Counted from the stretch's first letter, positions 39,979 to 49,327 are shown. The stretch is 64,000 nucleotides of DNA from Candidatus Sulfopaludibacter sp. SbA3 (GCA_945861625.1 CAMAVI010000001.1:1-64000), one strand, 5' to 3'. The notes: generated from the sequence alone by a model not told the origin. Translations and numbers: made by a program.

Positions 39979-41028
39979 ATGCGGATTGCCGGGGCGGGGA
40001 GCGCTTTTCCGAAGCATTACTATTCCCAGGCGGTGCTGCTGGCCGCCCTGCGCGAGTATTGGAAGGGTCAGGTTGAAAATCCACGGATCCTCGATCAATT
40101 GTTCGCGCACTCCGGCGTGGACGGTCGCCACCTGGCGCTTCCCTTGGAGCGCTATTACGACCTGAAAAACTTCGGAGAGTTCAACCAGGCCTGGATCGAA
40201 GCGGCGGAGGAATTGGGCGAGCGGGCGATCCGTTGCGCGATGGGGCGGGCAGGCTTGGAGTTGTCTCGCATCGGCGCGCTGTTTTTTGTGTCCGTGACAG
40301 GAGTGTCTAGTCCTTCCATCGATGCCCGGCTGATCAACCGCATGCGGCTTCCCGTGAATTTGCGGCGGACGCCCATCTTCGGATTGGGATGCGTGGCGGG
40401 CGCGGCAGGCATCGCGCGCGCTGCGGATTACGTCCGCGCCTATCCGGATCAAGTGGCGGTGCTGCTTGCCGTGGAACTGTGTTCTCTCACTTTGCAGCGG
40501 GAAGACTTGTCGATGGCAAATCTTGTGTCCGCTGGGTTGTTCGGTGATGGCGCGGCTGCTGTTGTGGTGGTGGGAGCCAATGTAGACGTGCCAGGGCCGC
40601 GGATTTTCGCCACCCGGTCGGTGTTCTATCCGGACACGGAAGACGTGATGGGCTGGGACATTTCGGAGAAAGGATTTCGTATTGTCTTGTCGCGCGAAGT
40701 TCCCAACGTGGTGCGCGAGCATCTGGGCCCGGACGTGGACGCCGTGCTGGCGGATCACGGATTCACGCGCGCGGACGTGGGTTCCTGGGTGCTGCACACC
40801 GGCGGGCCGAAAGTGTTGGAGGCCGCCGAAGAGTCGCTGGATTTGAAAAACGGAGAGCTAAAGGCTTCCTGGGATTGCCTGCGCCGAATGGGGAATCTGT
40901 CGTCTGCGTCGGTGCTGTGTGTTCTGGAAGAAGTCATGGAACGGCGGCGGCCTGAGCCGGGGACGCTTGGCGTTCTGGCCGCGCTAGGCCCCGGGTTCTG
41001 CTCCGAAGTCGTGCTGTTGCGCTGGTAA
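39979..41028 (+). CDS. Type III polyketide synthase
   Basis: A chalcone/stilbene synthase-family enzyme of 349 residues that condenses malonyl-CoA units onto a starter acyl-CoA without a carrier protein. Catalytic triad: Cys138 (FGLGCVAGAAG), His in VLHTGGPKVLEA, Asn in RMGNLSSASV. Bacterial relatives make alkylresorcinols, alkylpyrones or related phenolic lipids. ATG 39979 is chosen because family members start MRIAxxxSAFPxHYYSQ; a GTG at 39922 is possible. The FAD oxidoreductase follows 12 bp downstream, a pairing known for type III PKS loci. No methyltransferase gene is present between them. Confidence 0.93.
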   Translation: MRIAGAGSAFPKHYYSQAVLLAALREYWKGQVENPRILDQLFAHSGVDGRHLALPLERYYDLKNFGEFNQAWIEAAEELGERAIRCAMGRAGLELSRIGALFFVSVTGVSSPSIDARLINRMRLPVNLRRTPIFGLGCVAGAAGIARAADYVRAYPDQVAVLLAVELCSLTLQREDLSMANLVSAGLFGDGAAAVVVVGANVDVPGPRIFATRSVFYPDTEDVMGWDISEKGFRIVLSREVPNVVREHLGPDVDAVLADHGFTRADVGSWVLHTGGPKVLEAAEESLDLKNGELKASWDCLRRMGNLSSASVLCVLEEVMERRRPEPGTLGVLAALGPGFCSEVVLLRW

Positions 41029-41040
41029 TGTTCTTTGGTG

Positions 41041-42102
41041 ATGTTGCAAGCGGCGGCGAGTCTCGATACGGACGTGCTGGTGGTGGGCGGCGGTCCGGCC
41101 GGACTGGCGGCGGCCATCGCGGCACGGCGCAAGGGACTACGTGTGAGAGTGGTCGATGCCGCGCGGCCTCCCATCGACAAGGCCTGCGGCGAAGGATTGA
41201 TGCCGGACGCGCTACAGGCGCTGGCGGATCTCGGTGTGCGCATTCCCGAGGGCGCGGGGAGCGTGTTTCGCGGCATCCGCTTTATCGGCGACGACGTCAC
41301 CGTCGAAGCCGATTTTCCGTCGCGCCACGCGCTGGCCGTTCGCCGCACCGTGTTGCATCAGATTCTGGTTGACGCCGCCGCGGAAGCGGGCGTGGAGTTG
41401 TGCTGGGAAACGCCGGCGGGAGATCTAGGCCACGCGTCCGCGCGCTGGATCATCGGCGCGGATGGCTACAGTTCGCGCGTCCGTACGTGGGCGGGGCTGG
41501 AGCGCTGGAGACGGCGGAAGGAACGCTACGGGTTCCGCGCGCACTATCGCATCGAACCCTGGTCAGAGTACGTGGAGGTCTACTGGCACGCGGATTTTCA
41601 GATCTACGTGGCGCCGGTGGCCACCGACGAAGTGCTCGTGGCATTGCTGTGCCGCGACCCGCACCTGCGTATCGATGAAGCGCTCGAATCTTTTCCTCAG
41701 TTGCAGGAACGGCTGGGAGATGCTCCGCGATCGACCACCGAACGCGGCGGCATTTCGGCGACACGCAAGTTGTGGGTGGTCACGCAGGGTTCCGTGGCGC
41801 TGATCGGAGATGCTTCCGGTTCCGTCGATGCCATCACGGGCGAAGGACTGGGTCTGGCATTCCGGCAGGCGCTGGCCTTGGCGGATGCGCTCGCGGAGGG
41901 TAATCTTGACCTGTACGAAGCCGCGCATCAAAAGCTGACACGGCGTCCCCGGTTCTTCGCTGAGCTACTGTTGTTATTGGATGGGCGGCCGGAACTACAA
42001 GATCGGGCCCTGCGCTATCTGGGGCGGCATCCACAGGTGTTCCGATTTCTGTTAGCATGGCACGTCGGTGAAATTAGGAATCCAATCCGGTCTTTCAACT
42101 GA
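41041..42102 (+). CDS. FAD-dependent oxidoreductase, geranylgeranyl-reductase-like
   Basis: A 353-residue flavoprotein of the group including geranylgeranyl reductases and aromatic hydroxylases. N-terminal FAD motif DTDVLVVGGGPAGLAAAIAA with an acid-ended strand (VRVVDAAR), CGEGLMPDAL in the substrate region, and the second FAD motif VALIGDASGSVDAITGEGL. Next to a type III polyketide synthase it probably oxidises or reduces the polyketide product, for example hydroxylating a resorcinol ring to a quinone; this is inference. ATG 41041 is chosen over in-frame TTG 41035 and GTG 41038. The 3' end overlaps the PepSY gene by 35 bp. Confidence 0.85.
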   Translation: MLQAAASLDTDVLVVGGGPAGLAAAIAARRKGLRVRVVDAARPPIDKACGEGLMPDALQALADLGVRIPEGAGSVFRGIRFIGDDVTVEADFPSRHALAVRRTVLHQILVDAAAEAGVELCWETPAGDLGHASARWIIGADGYSSRVRTWAGLERWRRRKERYGFRAHYRIEPWSEYVEVYWHADFQIYVAPVATDEVLVALLCRDPHLRIDEALESFPQLQERLGDAPRSTTERGGISATRKLWVVTQGSVALIGDASGSVDAITGEGLGLAFRQALALADALAEGNLDLYEAAHQKLTRRPRFFAELLLLLDGRPELQDRALRYLGRHPQVFRFLLAWHVGEIRNPIRSFN

Positions 42103-42958
42103 ACCGGCGCAGGCCGCGCCGGACGCTAGCGCGCCGTTTTATCGGCGCTGGCTGAACAGGCCGCAGACCACATTCTTACGCAGGGCCATGTTCCAGGTGC
42201 ATCTGTGGTCCGGGATGCTGCTCGGCTTATATATCGTGGTGGTTTGTGTCAGCGGCAGCGCCGTGGTTTTTCGCATCGATTTGTATGACCTCATGGATCC
42301 GTACCGGGATAAGGCGGGCATCCAACTCGCTTACGCGGTTCTCCGCTGGGTGAGCGATCTGCATGGCAGCTTGCTGCTGGGTTCCGATGGCATGATGGCG
42401 AACGCAATCGGCGGCTTCCTTACGGCGGGGGTGTGCCTGACCGGAATGGTGATCTGGTGGCCCGGCATCGCCAAGTGGCGTCGCGCGATGGTAGTCCGCA
42501 CCGGTGTGGGCTGGAAGCGGCTGATGTTCGATCTGCACAGCGCGGTGGGATTCTGGATCTTCGGGCTGTTATTCATGTGGGGCGTCACCGGCGGTTATTT
42601 CGTGTTTCCGCAGCCGTTCCGCGTGGTGATCGAGTATTTCACGCCAATCTTTCCGCCCGTAGTTTCGCAGCCCCCGCAGGTACAGGTGACGCCGCAAGCG
42701 CCGCCGCAGGCAAATCCGGGGCAGCCCAATCCCAGACCCCGCCCCCGCAGGCCGCAGACCCTGGGTCAAAAAATCCTGCGGGCGTTTTCATACGCTCACT
42801 ATGGCAACTTCGCGGGCTGGCCGTTCAAGGTGTTGTGGGTGCTGCTGGGCCTGGTGCCGGCCGTTCTGTTTTTCACCGGCGCGGTGATGTGGTGGAACCG
42901 CGTGGTGAGTCCCGCCAAGCGCCGCGCGGGAACTAAGAGCTACTTAAGCTCCACCTGA
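42068..42958 (+). CDS. PepSY-associated membrane protein
   Basis: Inner-membrane protein of 296 residues with four hydrophobic segments: FQVHLWSGMLLGLYIVVVCV (about 41-60), GFLTAGVCLTGMVIWWPGI, FWIFGLLFMWGVTGGYFVF and VLWVLLGLVPAVLFFTGAVM. The His in the first (FQVHLW), DLHGSLL, MFDLHSAVG and the WWPG and WW motifs are typical of PepSY_TM proteins, which are linked to iron or heme reduction. A proline/glutamine-rich loop lies at about 195-235. It starts at GTG 42068 inside the oxidoreductase gene, so translation is coupled. A link to the polyketide product is unproven. Confidence 0.8.
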   Translation: MKLGIQSGLSTEPAQAAPDASAPFYRRWLNRPQTTFLRRAMFQVHLWSGMLLGLYIVVVCVSGSAVVFRIDLYDLMDPYRDKAGIQLAYAVLRWVSDLHGSLLLGSDGMMANAIGGFLTAGVCLTGMVIWWPGIAKWRRAMVVRTGVGWKRLMFDLHSAVGFWIFGLLFMWGVTGGYFVFPQPFRVVIEYFTPIFPPVVSQPPQVQVTPQAPPQANPGQPNPRPRPRRPQTLGQKILRAFSYAHYGNFAGWPFKVLWVLLGLVPAVLFFTGAVMWWNRVVSPAKRRAGTKSYLSST

Positions 42959-43599
42959 ATCTCCATCGCCGTCTTGTCGCCCATCTGCTCGGTCTGGTGC
43001 CGGTAAGCGTCGCGCCAGCCGATGTCGCCGGGTTTCCGCGGGTTATCGACCATCCGCCCATCGGCGAGCTTCATGGTGGTGTGCAGGTCGGTCAAATAAA
43101 CCACGACATAGTGCGGATGATCGTGCATCGGGCTCTTGACGTGAGGCGGGAGGATGGTGCGGATCGCGCGCACGCGGTCGTTTTCGACATCGATGATATG
43201 GTGCTCGGGGGCGAGCTTCACCGGATCGAGTTCCACCGGCGGCGTGTGCGCCGGGCCCTGCTTCAATTCGATGATCACGGCTTCCATCGGGTCTTCGGAA
43301 AGGTTCTCTTCGGAATGCTTGGAGGCTTCGTTATAACCTACGGTTCCTCCCTTGCGGTACACGAGGCGCACCTTGCCATCCGCGCCGATGAATTTTTCGT
43401 GGATGTCGGTGAGCGCAATGTTCACGGAAGCAAGGTGCTCATGCATCGCAATCTTGGCGTGCGGCGGGTGCTTGACACGCAGGACGCGGACCCAGGCATT
43501 ATCAATTTCGACTTTGTAATCCGGACTCACTTTGTCCGCTTGCTGGGCCGATGCGCCTGCAGCCAGGCACAACGAAAAAACGAGATATCGGAATGGCAT
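42940..43599 (-). CDS. Secreted two-cupin protein
   Basis: Exported protein of 219 residues with a signal peptide (MPFRYLVFSLCLAAGASA) and two repeated cupin-like halves, each with a His-rich motif: PPHAKIAMHEHLASVNIAL and PPHVKSPMHDHPHYVVVYL. The two-His pattern after PPH indicates metal binding. Substrate unknown; the repeat suggests internal duplication. TAGAGT (43612-43607) ends 7 nt before the ATG. It converges with the PepSY gene (19 bp overlap) and is divergent from miaE. Confidence 0.72.
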   Translation of the reverse strand: MPFRYLVFSLCLAAGASAQQADKVSPDYKVEIDNAWVRVLRVKHPPHAKIAMHEHLASVNIALTDIHEKFIGADGKVRLVYRKGGTVGYNEASKHSEENLSEDPMEAVIIELKQGPAHTPPVELDPVKLAPEHHIIDVENDRVRAIRTILPPHVKSPMHDHPHYVVVYLTDLHTTMKLADGRMVDNPRKPGDIGWRDAYRHQTEQMGDKTAMEIQVELK

Positions 43600-43629
43600 G
43601 TACTACACTCTACCCGAATTGGCCATACT

Positions 43630-44250
43630 GTGGAGGTGGGAACCGTCGAAGACTTGCCGCTGCATTCGCGCACCCCGGAGAAGTGGGGGCGGCAGGCGCT
43701 GGCGGATCCATTGGCGCTGCTGACCGATCACGCGTTTCTGGAAAAGAAAGCCGCCATCAACGCCATGGAACTGATGGTGCGCTGGCCGGATGCCTGGACG
43801 CCCGGCTGGGTGGAGGCGCTCACCGGCATCGCGCGCGATGAAGCGGCGCATCTTTCCCAGGCCGTGCGCGTATTGACGCGGCGCGGAGGCCAACTCACTC
43901 GCGGGCATCGCAGTTCGTATGCCAATGCCTTGCGGACGCTGGTGCGCAAGGCGGGCCGCCACGAATTACTGGACCGGCTGTTAGTGTCAGGTCTGATCGA
44001 AGCGCGGTCCTGCGAACGGTTCGCGCTGTTGGCCGCGGCGGCGCAGGAGTCGGAGCCGGACTTGGCGGCGTTCTATAAAGGACTGTGCTCTTCGGAACTG
44101 GGACACTACAAGACCTTTCTGAAGTTGGCGTGCAAAGTGGCGGCACAGTCAATGGTGGAGTCGCGCTGGCAGGAGATGCTGGCGGCGGAGGCTCGCATCA
44201 TGGCGGAGCAAGCGCCCGGGCCGCGGATTCACTCGGGCGTCGAATCATAG
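43630..44250 (+). CDS. miaE: tRNA-(ms2io6A)-hydroxylase MiaE-like
   Basis: A di-iron monooxygenase of 206 residues that hydroxylates the isopentenyl side chain of ms2i6A37 in tRNA. A ferritin-like four-helix bundle carries the ligand pattern FLEKKAAINAMELM, GIARDEAAHLSQAV, SGLIEARSCERFAL and CSSELGHYKTF, matching the family's Glu/His ligands. GTG 43630 is chosen as the first start in a region that looks like the conserved N-terminus (PLHSRTPEKWGRQALADP). It is followed 9 bp later by the amidase. It requires MiaA and MiaB activities from genes outside this window. Confidence 0.85.
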   Translation: MEVGTVEDLPLHSRTPEKWGRQALADPLALLTDHAFLEKKAAINAMELMVRWPDAWTPGWVEALTGIARDEAAHLSQAVRVLTRRGGQLTRGHRSSYANALRTLVRKAGRHELLDRLLVSGLIEARSCERFALLAAAAQESEPDLAAFYKGLCSSELGHYKTFLKLACKVAAQSMVESRWQEMLAAEARIMAEQAPGPRIHSGVES

Positions 44251-44259
44251 GAGGGTGTT

Positions 44260-45573
44260 ATGCGGGGAAGATGGGATATCTCGCGGCGCGAAGCGGTATC
44301 CGCGCTCGGTTTAGGATTGGCGGCGGGTTCCATGGAAACAATTGACGCGGCGAAGGACACACCAGAGACGATCGAAGAATGGCTGGATGCTTCCGCGGCC
44401 GTGCGAACGCGCGCGCGGGCGGCAAGTTTGGATCGCATCCGCAAGATGGACGAATCCATTCACGCCTGGGTGCAGATTTTGCCGCAGCCGCAGATCGCGA
44501 ACGGTCCGCTGGCCGGCATTCCTTTCGGCGCCAAAGACATCATGGAAACGAAAGATCTGGTGACTGAGTACGGCTCGCCGATTTACAAGGGCCGGCATGG
44601 AACCGAGGACGCCGCTTTCATCGTCCGCTTGCGAAGCCTCGGCGCCGTGCTCATGGGCAAGACCCACACCGCGCAATTCGCGCACCGGACGCCCGCGCCC
44701 ACGCGCAATCCCAGGAATCTCGACCACACGCCGGGAGGCAGTTCGAGCGGTTCGGCCGCTGCTGTGGCCGCCGGGATGGTTCCGTTTGCGACGGGAACGC
44801 AAACAGCGGGCTCGATTCTACGGCCGGCTTCCTACTGCGGGATCACTGGTTTCAAACCCACGTTCGGAACGCTTCCCTTGCAGGGCGTGCTGCAATTTTC
44901 CCGCAGTCTGGACACGCTCGGATTATTCACGAACACGCCGGTGGGGATGCTCCGGCTGTGGGAGGCGTTGGGACAAAGTACGCAAGGCCAAAGCACATCA
45001 CAGGACGCGGAGAAATTGGCCTTCGGTTTTGTCGACCCCCTGCCCAAAGTCGAGCCCGAGATGGCGAAGGCCTTCTCCGATACGATCGCGCGCCTGCGGC
45101 AGCGGGGGATGGAAATCCGGCCGCTTGCCCTTCGCCCGCTGCTGGACATGTTGGTGGAACAAACCCGCGTCGTGATGTTCTACGAAGGCGCGCGCGCTCA
45201 CGAAGAGCGCTACAAGCTATACGGCGACAAACTCCTCGACGTCGCCGAATTAGTGCGCGAAGGATTGAAGATCCCCGAGCAGCGCTACCGCGACGCGCTG
45301 GGCGCTATCGCCAAGGGCAAGGAACAGATCGCCGTGCAGTACAAGAGCACGCCTGTGATCCTAGTACCCGCAGCTACGGGGCCCGCGCCCAAGGGACTGA
45401 CATTTACCGGCGATTCGTCGATGAATGGTCCGTGGACGGCGTTGGGAACGCCCGCGATTTCCATCCCCATGAAAGTCGCCGGACTCCCCATGGGTCTGCA
45501 ACTCACTGCTGCTCACGGACAAGACACGCGCCTGCTGCGGCTGGCCGTGCGGGTGGCAGCGATGATAGCCTAG
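44260..45573 (+). CDS. Amidase-signature enzyme with Tat-type leader
   Basis: A 437-residue amidase-signature hydrolase. The Lys-Ser-Ser triad can be located: Lys in FGAKDIME, first Ser in the core PGGSSSGSAAAVAAGM, and the nucleophile Ser in TQTAGSILRPA. Family members hydrolyse amides from urea derivatives to glutaminyl-tRNA; no GatCAB partners are nearby, so a small-molecule amide is more likely. The N-terminus (SRREAVSALGLGLAAG) resembles a twin-arginine signal, predicting export in folded form. A good ribosome-binding site (GGAGGG) precedes ATG 44260. It lies directly after miaE. Confidence 0.88.
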   Translation: MRGRWDISRREAVSALGLGLAAGSMETIDAAKDTPETIEEWLDASAAVRTRARAASLDRIRKMDESIHAWVQILPQPQIANGPLAGIPFGAKDIMETKDLVTEYGSPIYKGRHGTEDAAFIVRLRSLGAVLMGKTHTAQFAHRTPAPTRNPRNLDHTPGGSSSGSAAAVAAGMVPFATGTQTAGSILRPASYCGITGFKPTFGTLPLQGVLQFSRSLDTLGLFTNTPVGMLRLWEALGQSTQGQSTSQDAEKLAFGFVDPLPKVEPEMAKAFSDTIARLRQRGMEIRPLALRPLLDMLVEQTRVVMFYEGARAHEERYKLYGDKLLDVAELVREGLKIPEQRYRDALGAIAKGKEQIAVQYKSTPVILVPAATGPAPKGLTFTGDSSMNGPWTALGTPAISIPMKVAGLPMGLQLTAAHGQDTRLLRLAVRVAAMIA

Positions 45574-45622
45574 CGTCCGGCCGTATAATCTTGAGATCAC
45601 ACTTGTCCGAGAGGAGGCAATA

Positions 45623-46039
45623 ATGCCCGCGCAAAAGAAGATTGTCAGTCAATATGCCCGGTTGTGGCCCCGAGAAGTGTTTGACATTACGGAGGGGAAC
45701 AAGCTCCTTGTCAACAAGGTCGCTGAAGAACTCAAAAGCCCTGGTGTCTAAATTCTGTATAAGGATGAACGTCCCTATTATGTCGGTAAAGCAACACGGA
45801 GCTTATATAGCAGGCTCCACGCCCACGCTAATAAATCTACCGATGGGTATTTTCGTTTTTGGAATTACTTCTCCGCTTTCTTGGTGCCGGACGCACGTCA
45901 CGTCAATGAGATTGAGGCTATTCTCATTGCTTCCATGACAACCGCAAACCGTGCCGCTCCCAGGATCCAGAAAATCAGGCTACCGGCCGAAATAGGCCGG
46001 ATTCTGCGCAAGGCGAGGCATAAGAAACTACTCGAGTGA
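45623..46039 (+). pseudogene. GIY-YIG nuclease-family gene interrupted by an in-frame ochre codon
   Basis: From ATG 45623 (with GAGGAGG 6 nt upstream and TATAAT at 45584-45589) the frame reads MPAQKKIVSQYARLWPREVF, continues to KSPGV and meets TAA at 45749-45751, then goes on without another stop to TGA 46039: ILYKDERPYYVGKATRSLY and further. GV-stop-IL followed by YYVGKA is a GIY-YIG active-site region in which the Tyr codon of GIY (TAC or TAT) has become TAA. The catalytic Arg/Glu segments (LYSRLHAHAN, HVNEIEAILIASM) remain. Total 138 codons, the size of small GIY-YIG proteins. Locally lower GC suggests recent acquisition. Confidence 0.85.
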
Positions 46040-46080
46040 CGTAATTGTCGCCACACTGGAGTGTCAGGGGCTTTGAGTCT

Positions 46081-47907
46081 CTAAATCCGGCAGATCAGCA
46101 GTTCGCGCTCGTAGACCATCTCGGGCGGCAGGTGGTCGTGGAGCTCGATGAAGAGCTCTTCGTGTCCTAGAACTTCCTGCTTCCAGGCGGCGGCGTCGAA
46201 CTTTTGCAGCTCGTCGAAGGTATCTTTCGGGAAGTACAAGCCATTCCAGTGAATGTCTTCGTAGCGAGGCATCCATCCGATGGGAGTCTCGCGCCCCAGC
46301 GCGCGGCCGTGCGCGCGGTCGACGATCCACTTCAGCACGCGCATGTTCTCGCTATAGCCGGGCCACAGGAACTCGCCGTCGGCTCCCTTGCGGAACCAGT
46401 TCACATGGAAAATGCGCGGCGTCTCGCTCAGATTACGCGCCATCTTGATCCAATGGCGGAAGTAGTCGCCCATATGATAACCGCAGAAGGGCAGCATGGC
46501 CATGGGATCGCGGCGCACCCTGCCGACGGTTCCCGTGATGGCGGCGGTGGTCTCCGAGCCCATGGTGGCGCCCGTGTAAACACCGGCGCTCCAATTGAAG
46601 GCCTGGTAAACCAGCGGCATGGTGGTCGGACGGCGTCCGCCAAAAATGAATGCGCTGATCGGCACGCCTTCCGGCTCTTGCCAGGCCGGGTCAATCGTGG
46701 GGCACTGCGAGGCGGGAGCCGTGAAACGCGAGTTGGGATGCGCGGCCTTCGCGCCGGTCTGTTTGGCGATTTCCGGCGTCCATAGATTGCCCTGCCAGTC
46801 GGTGCATTCCGATGGCGGCTCGTCCGTCATGCCTTCCCACCACACGCCGCCATCGGGCGTGAGCGCCACGTTGGTGAAAATGGTATTCCGCGCGAGCGTA
46901 TCCATCGCATTGGGGTTCGTGCGCCGCGAGGTGCCCGGGGCGACGCCGAAGAAACCCGCTTCCGGATTGATGGCGCGCAGGCGGCCGCTGGCGTCGGGCT
47001 TGATCCAGGCGATGTCGTCGCCGACCGTCCAGACCTTCCAGCCGTCAAAGCCAGCCGGCGGAATGAGCATGGCGAAGTTGGTCTTCCCGCAGGCGCTGGG
47101 GAACGCCGCGGCTACGTATGTCTTTTCGCCTTCCGGGTTCTCGACGCCCAGGATGAGCATGTGCTCGGCCATCCAGCCTTCGTCGCGCGCGATGTTGGAG
47201 GCGATACGCAGAGCAAAGCACTTCTTGCCGAGCAGCGCGTTGCCGCCGTAGCCCGAGCCATAGGACCAGATTTCCCGCGTCTCTGGAAAGTGAACGATGT
47301 ATTTTTCCTGGTTGCAGGGCCACGGTACGTCTTTTTGCCCGGCTTCGAGAGGCGCGCCCACGCTGTGCACGCACGGCACCACGCGCTTCTCACCCTTGTC
47401 GATTTCGGCGATCACCGGCATGCCGATGCGCGCCATGATCCGCATATTGACCACTGCGTAGGCGGAATCCGTCAACTGCACGCCCAACTGGGACATCGGC
47501 GAACCAATGGCTCCCATGCTATAGGCCAGCACGTACATGGTGCGTCCGCGCATGCAGCCGCTGAAGAGTTCCTTCAGCTTCTTCCGCATTTCGTACGGAT
47601 TCACCCAATTGTTGGTGGGGCCGGCGCCGTCCTTGGAAAGCGAGCAGATAAACGTGCGGTCTTCCACGCGCGCGACATCGTTCGCATCCGAGCGGGCGTA
47701 GAAGCATCCGGGCCAGAGATCCTGGTTGAGCCGGGTGAAGGTGCCGCCCTCCACCAGTTGGTCGCACAGGCGGTCGTATTCCTCCTGCGAACCGTCCACC
47801 CAATGAATCGCATCGGGTTTGGTCAGTGCGGCGATCTTTTCCACCCACGTAAGCAAATGGGCATTTTGGCTCAAAGGTTGAGCAGAGACTTGCGGGCTAG
47901 CTGACAT
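46081..47907 (-). CDS. pckG: Phosphoenolpyruvate carboxykinase (GTP)
   Basis: Converts oxaloacetate and GTP to PEP, CO2 and GDP, the entry step of gluconeogenesis. The 608-residue length is normal for the GTP class. Conserved features: [29 protein letters not shown], the P-loop [15 protein letters not shown], the metal-site VGDDIAWI, and [20 protein letters not shown] near the C-terminus. A single gene with no near neighbour on its strand except the cytochrome 78 bp upstream. Start ATG 47907 fits the family. Confidence 0.97.
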   Translation of the reverse strand: MSASPQVSAQPLSQNAHLLTWVEKIAALTKPDAIHWVDGSQEEYDRLCDQLVEGGTFTRLNQDLWPGCFYARSDANDVARVEDRTFICSLSKDGAGPTNNWVNPYEMRKKLKELFSGCMRGRTMYVLAYSMGAIGSPMSQLGVQLTDSAYAVVNMRIMARIGMPVIAEIDKGEKRVVPCVHSVGAPLEAGQKDVPWPCNQEKYIVHFPETREIWSYGSGYGGNALLGKKCFALRIASNIARDEGWMAEHMLILGVENPEGEKTYVAAAFPSACGKTNFAMLIPPAGFDGWKVWTVGDDIAWIKPDASGRLRAINPEAGFFGVAPGTSRRTNPNAMDTLARNTIFTNVALTPDGGVWWEGMTDEPPSECTDWQGNLWTPEIAKQTGAKAAHPNSRFTAPASQCPTIDPAWQEPEGVPISAFIFGGRRPTTMPLVYQAFNWSAGVYTGATMGSETTAAITGTVGRVRRDPMAMLPFCGYHMGDYFRHWIKMARNLSETPRIFHVNWFRKGADGEFLWPGYSENMRVLKWIVDRAHGRALGRETPIGWMPRYEDIHWNGLYFPKDTFDELQKFDAAAWKQEVLGHEELFIELHDHLPPEMVYERELLICRI

Positions 47908-47984
47908 TCATCACCTTTAATGGGCGCGCGTAGCCACGGGAAAGCGGCGTGCGCGGACGATATGGATCACTCGTGCGAAAACGT

Positions 47985-48269
47985 CTACTTCTTGGCTTCG
48001 TCCTTACCGAAGTTCTTGGCCAGATAGTCGATGATTTCTTCCAACTCCGCCTTCGTCGCGTCGGCGCCCATGTCCTTCATGGAGTACACCAGGCTGGCCC
48101 AGTCGGCGCGCGAGTAGCGCAACTGCGGAACGCCTTCGATATCGTGGCACTGCGTGCAGACCTTCTTGAGCGTCTCCCGTCCCTTGCCCGCGGGGAGATC
48201 CTGGGCGAAAGAAAAGGGCATGAGCGAAACAGATAATGCGAAAGCAAGAATTCGGACGAACATCTTCAT
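47985..48269 (-). CDS. Small c-type cytochrome
   Basis: An exported, 94-residue mono-heme cytochrome: signal peptide (MKMFVRILAFALSVSLMPFSFA), heme-binding CTQCH, and a likely Met ligand in VYSMKDMGADA. GGAGAG lies just upstream of ATG 48269. It probably carries electrons in the periplasm or belongs to a larger dehydrogenase complex. ctaA upstream makes heme A for terminal oxidases, so a respiratory role is reasonable. Confidence 0.85.
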   Translation of the reverse strand: MKMFVRILAFALSVSLMPFSFAQDLPAGKGRETLKKVCTQCHDIEGVPQLRYSRADWASLVYSMKDMGADATKAELEEIIDYLAKNFGKDEAKK

Positions 48270-48337
48270 AAAGTCTCTCTCCTAGATTTAGGGCTGCCAG
48301 ACTGCAAACGCGGTTCCGGCCTATGGGAAATCGTTCA

Positions 48338-49327
48338 CTAGTCTTCCATTCTAGCTTCATCCGGGGTTAGTCGTGTGTCTGGGGTTGCCGTATTCCTTTC
48401 GGCAGTAAGGAGCACAGCGGTAACCCACACGGCATCGGCCAGCAACAGGTGAAAGAGCTGCATGGCGAGCGGCGCTTTGAGCAAAATGTTTCCGGCGCCC
48501 ACCATAATTTGGGACGCGACCAGGGCCAGCAAGGTTCCCGCGAGCCAACGCAGATGGTGAGTGCGCCGCGCAGCGAATTCGCGGCCCGCCCATAGCGCTA
48601 GAAGGCATGCGGCCGCGACCGCCAAGAGCGGATGGATGACACGCAGGCGGATCAGGAAATTCGCGGTGGAAGCAAAATCATCCCGCAATCCCTCAGCGAG
48701 CGTGTGCGCCGGAAAAAGCGTATCGCCTAGAGCCGTGATGGCACCGGATACCGCCACGGCCACGATCGCCAACAGAGGAGCCCACCCCGTGAAGGTTAGT
48801 GTCCGGGTCCGCGGACTGCCCATGGAACTGCTCCAAGCCATGAGCGCCAGCGACGCCAGCAAGGCAAAGGTATTCATCAAATGGGCGCTGAGCGAGTAAA
48901 CGCGCCCAACGGAATTGTCCGCGGCCACGTGTCCCAACAGCACCAGCGATGCGCCCAGTAACGCTTCCGTGAGAATGAACACCAGCGACCAGGCGGCCCA
49001 CAGCCGCGCGGCATGCCCCCGCGGAAAGGCAGTACGAGCCCACGCGAATTGAGAGGCCACGGCGATCAAGGCTACGCCGCTCATTACGCGGTGAGTGAAT
49101 TCAATGACCGTGGCGTTCGCCGCGATTTGCGGGAGGACTGCTCCGTTACAGAGTGGCCAATGGCCACCGCATCCAGCGCCTGAGCCCGTGGCCCGCACCA
49201 GCGCACCCCACAAAATCACCGCGATGTTATAGGCGAGAACTCCCCAAGCAAAGCGGGTGAAGAATTGGCGGCTGGAAGAAGATGAGGGCGCATTTCCGCT
49301 CCCGGCTCTCGCCGCGAGTTGCTGCAT
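48338..49327 (-). CDS. ctaA: Heme A synthase (CtaA/Cox15)
   Basis: Inner-membrane enzyme of 329 residues that converts heme O to heme A for aa3-type oxidases. Eight hydrophobic segments, with heme-ligand His in EFTHRVMSG, LSAHLMNTFALL, IHPLLAVAAA and LFHLLLADAVW; the N-terminal loop has the Cys pair in GAGCGGHWPLCNG seen in Cox15-type sequences. There is no alternative start between ATG 49327 and the first helix, so the 112-bp overlap with the 3' end of the upstream EAL gene is real in this sequence. The cytochrome lies 68 bp downstream. Confidence 0.9.
   Translation of the reverse strand: MQQLAARAGSGNAPSSSSSRQFFTRFAWGVLAYNIAVILWGALVRATGSGAGCGGHWPLCNGAVLPQIAANATVIEFTHRVMSGVALIAVASQFAWARTAFPRGHAARLWAAWSLVFILTEALLGASLVLLGHVAADNSVGRVYSLSAHLMNTFALLASLALMAWSSSMGSPRTRTLTFTGWAPLLAIVAVAVSGAITALGDTLFPAHTLAEGLRDDFASTANFLIRLRVIHPLLAVAAACLLALWAGREFAARRTHHLRWLAGTLLALVASQIMVGAGNILLKAPLAMQLFHLLLADAVWVTAVLLTAERNTATPDTRLTPDEARMED

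Noticed and set aside
42997..43629. N-terminal extension of the MiaE frame back to 42997
   Set aside because: The 211 upstream codons are the antisense of the cupin gene; the MiaE family starts near GTG 43630.
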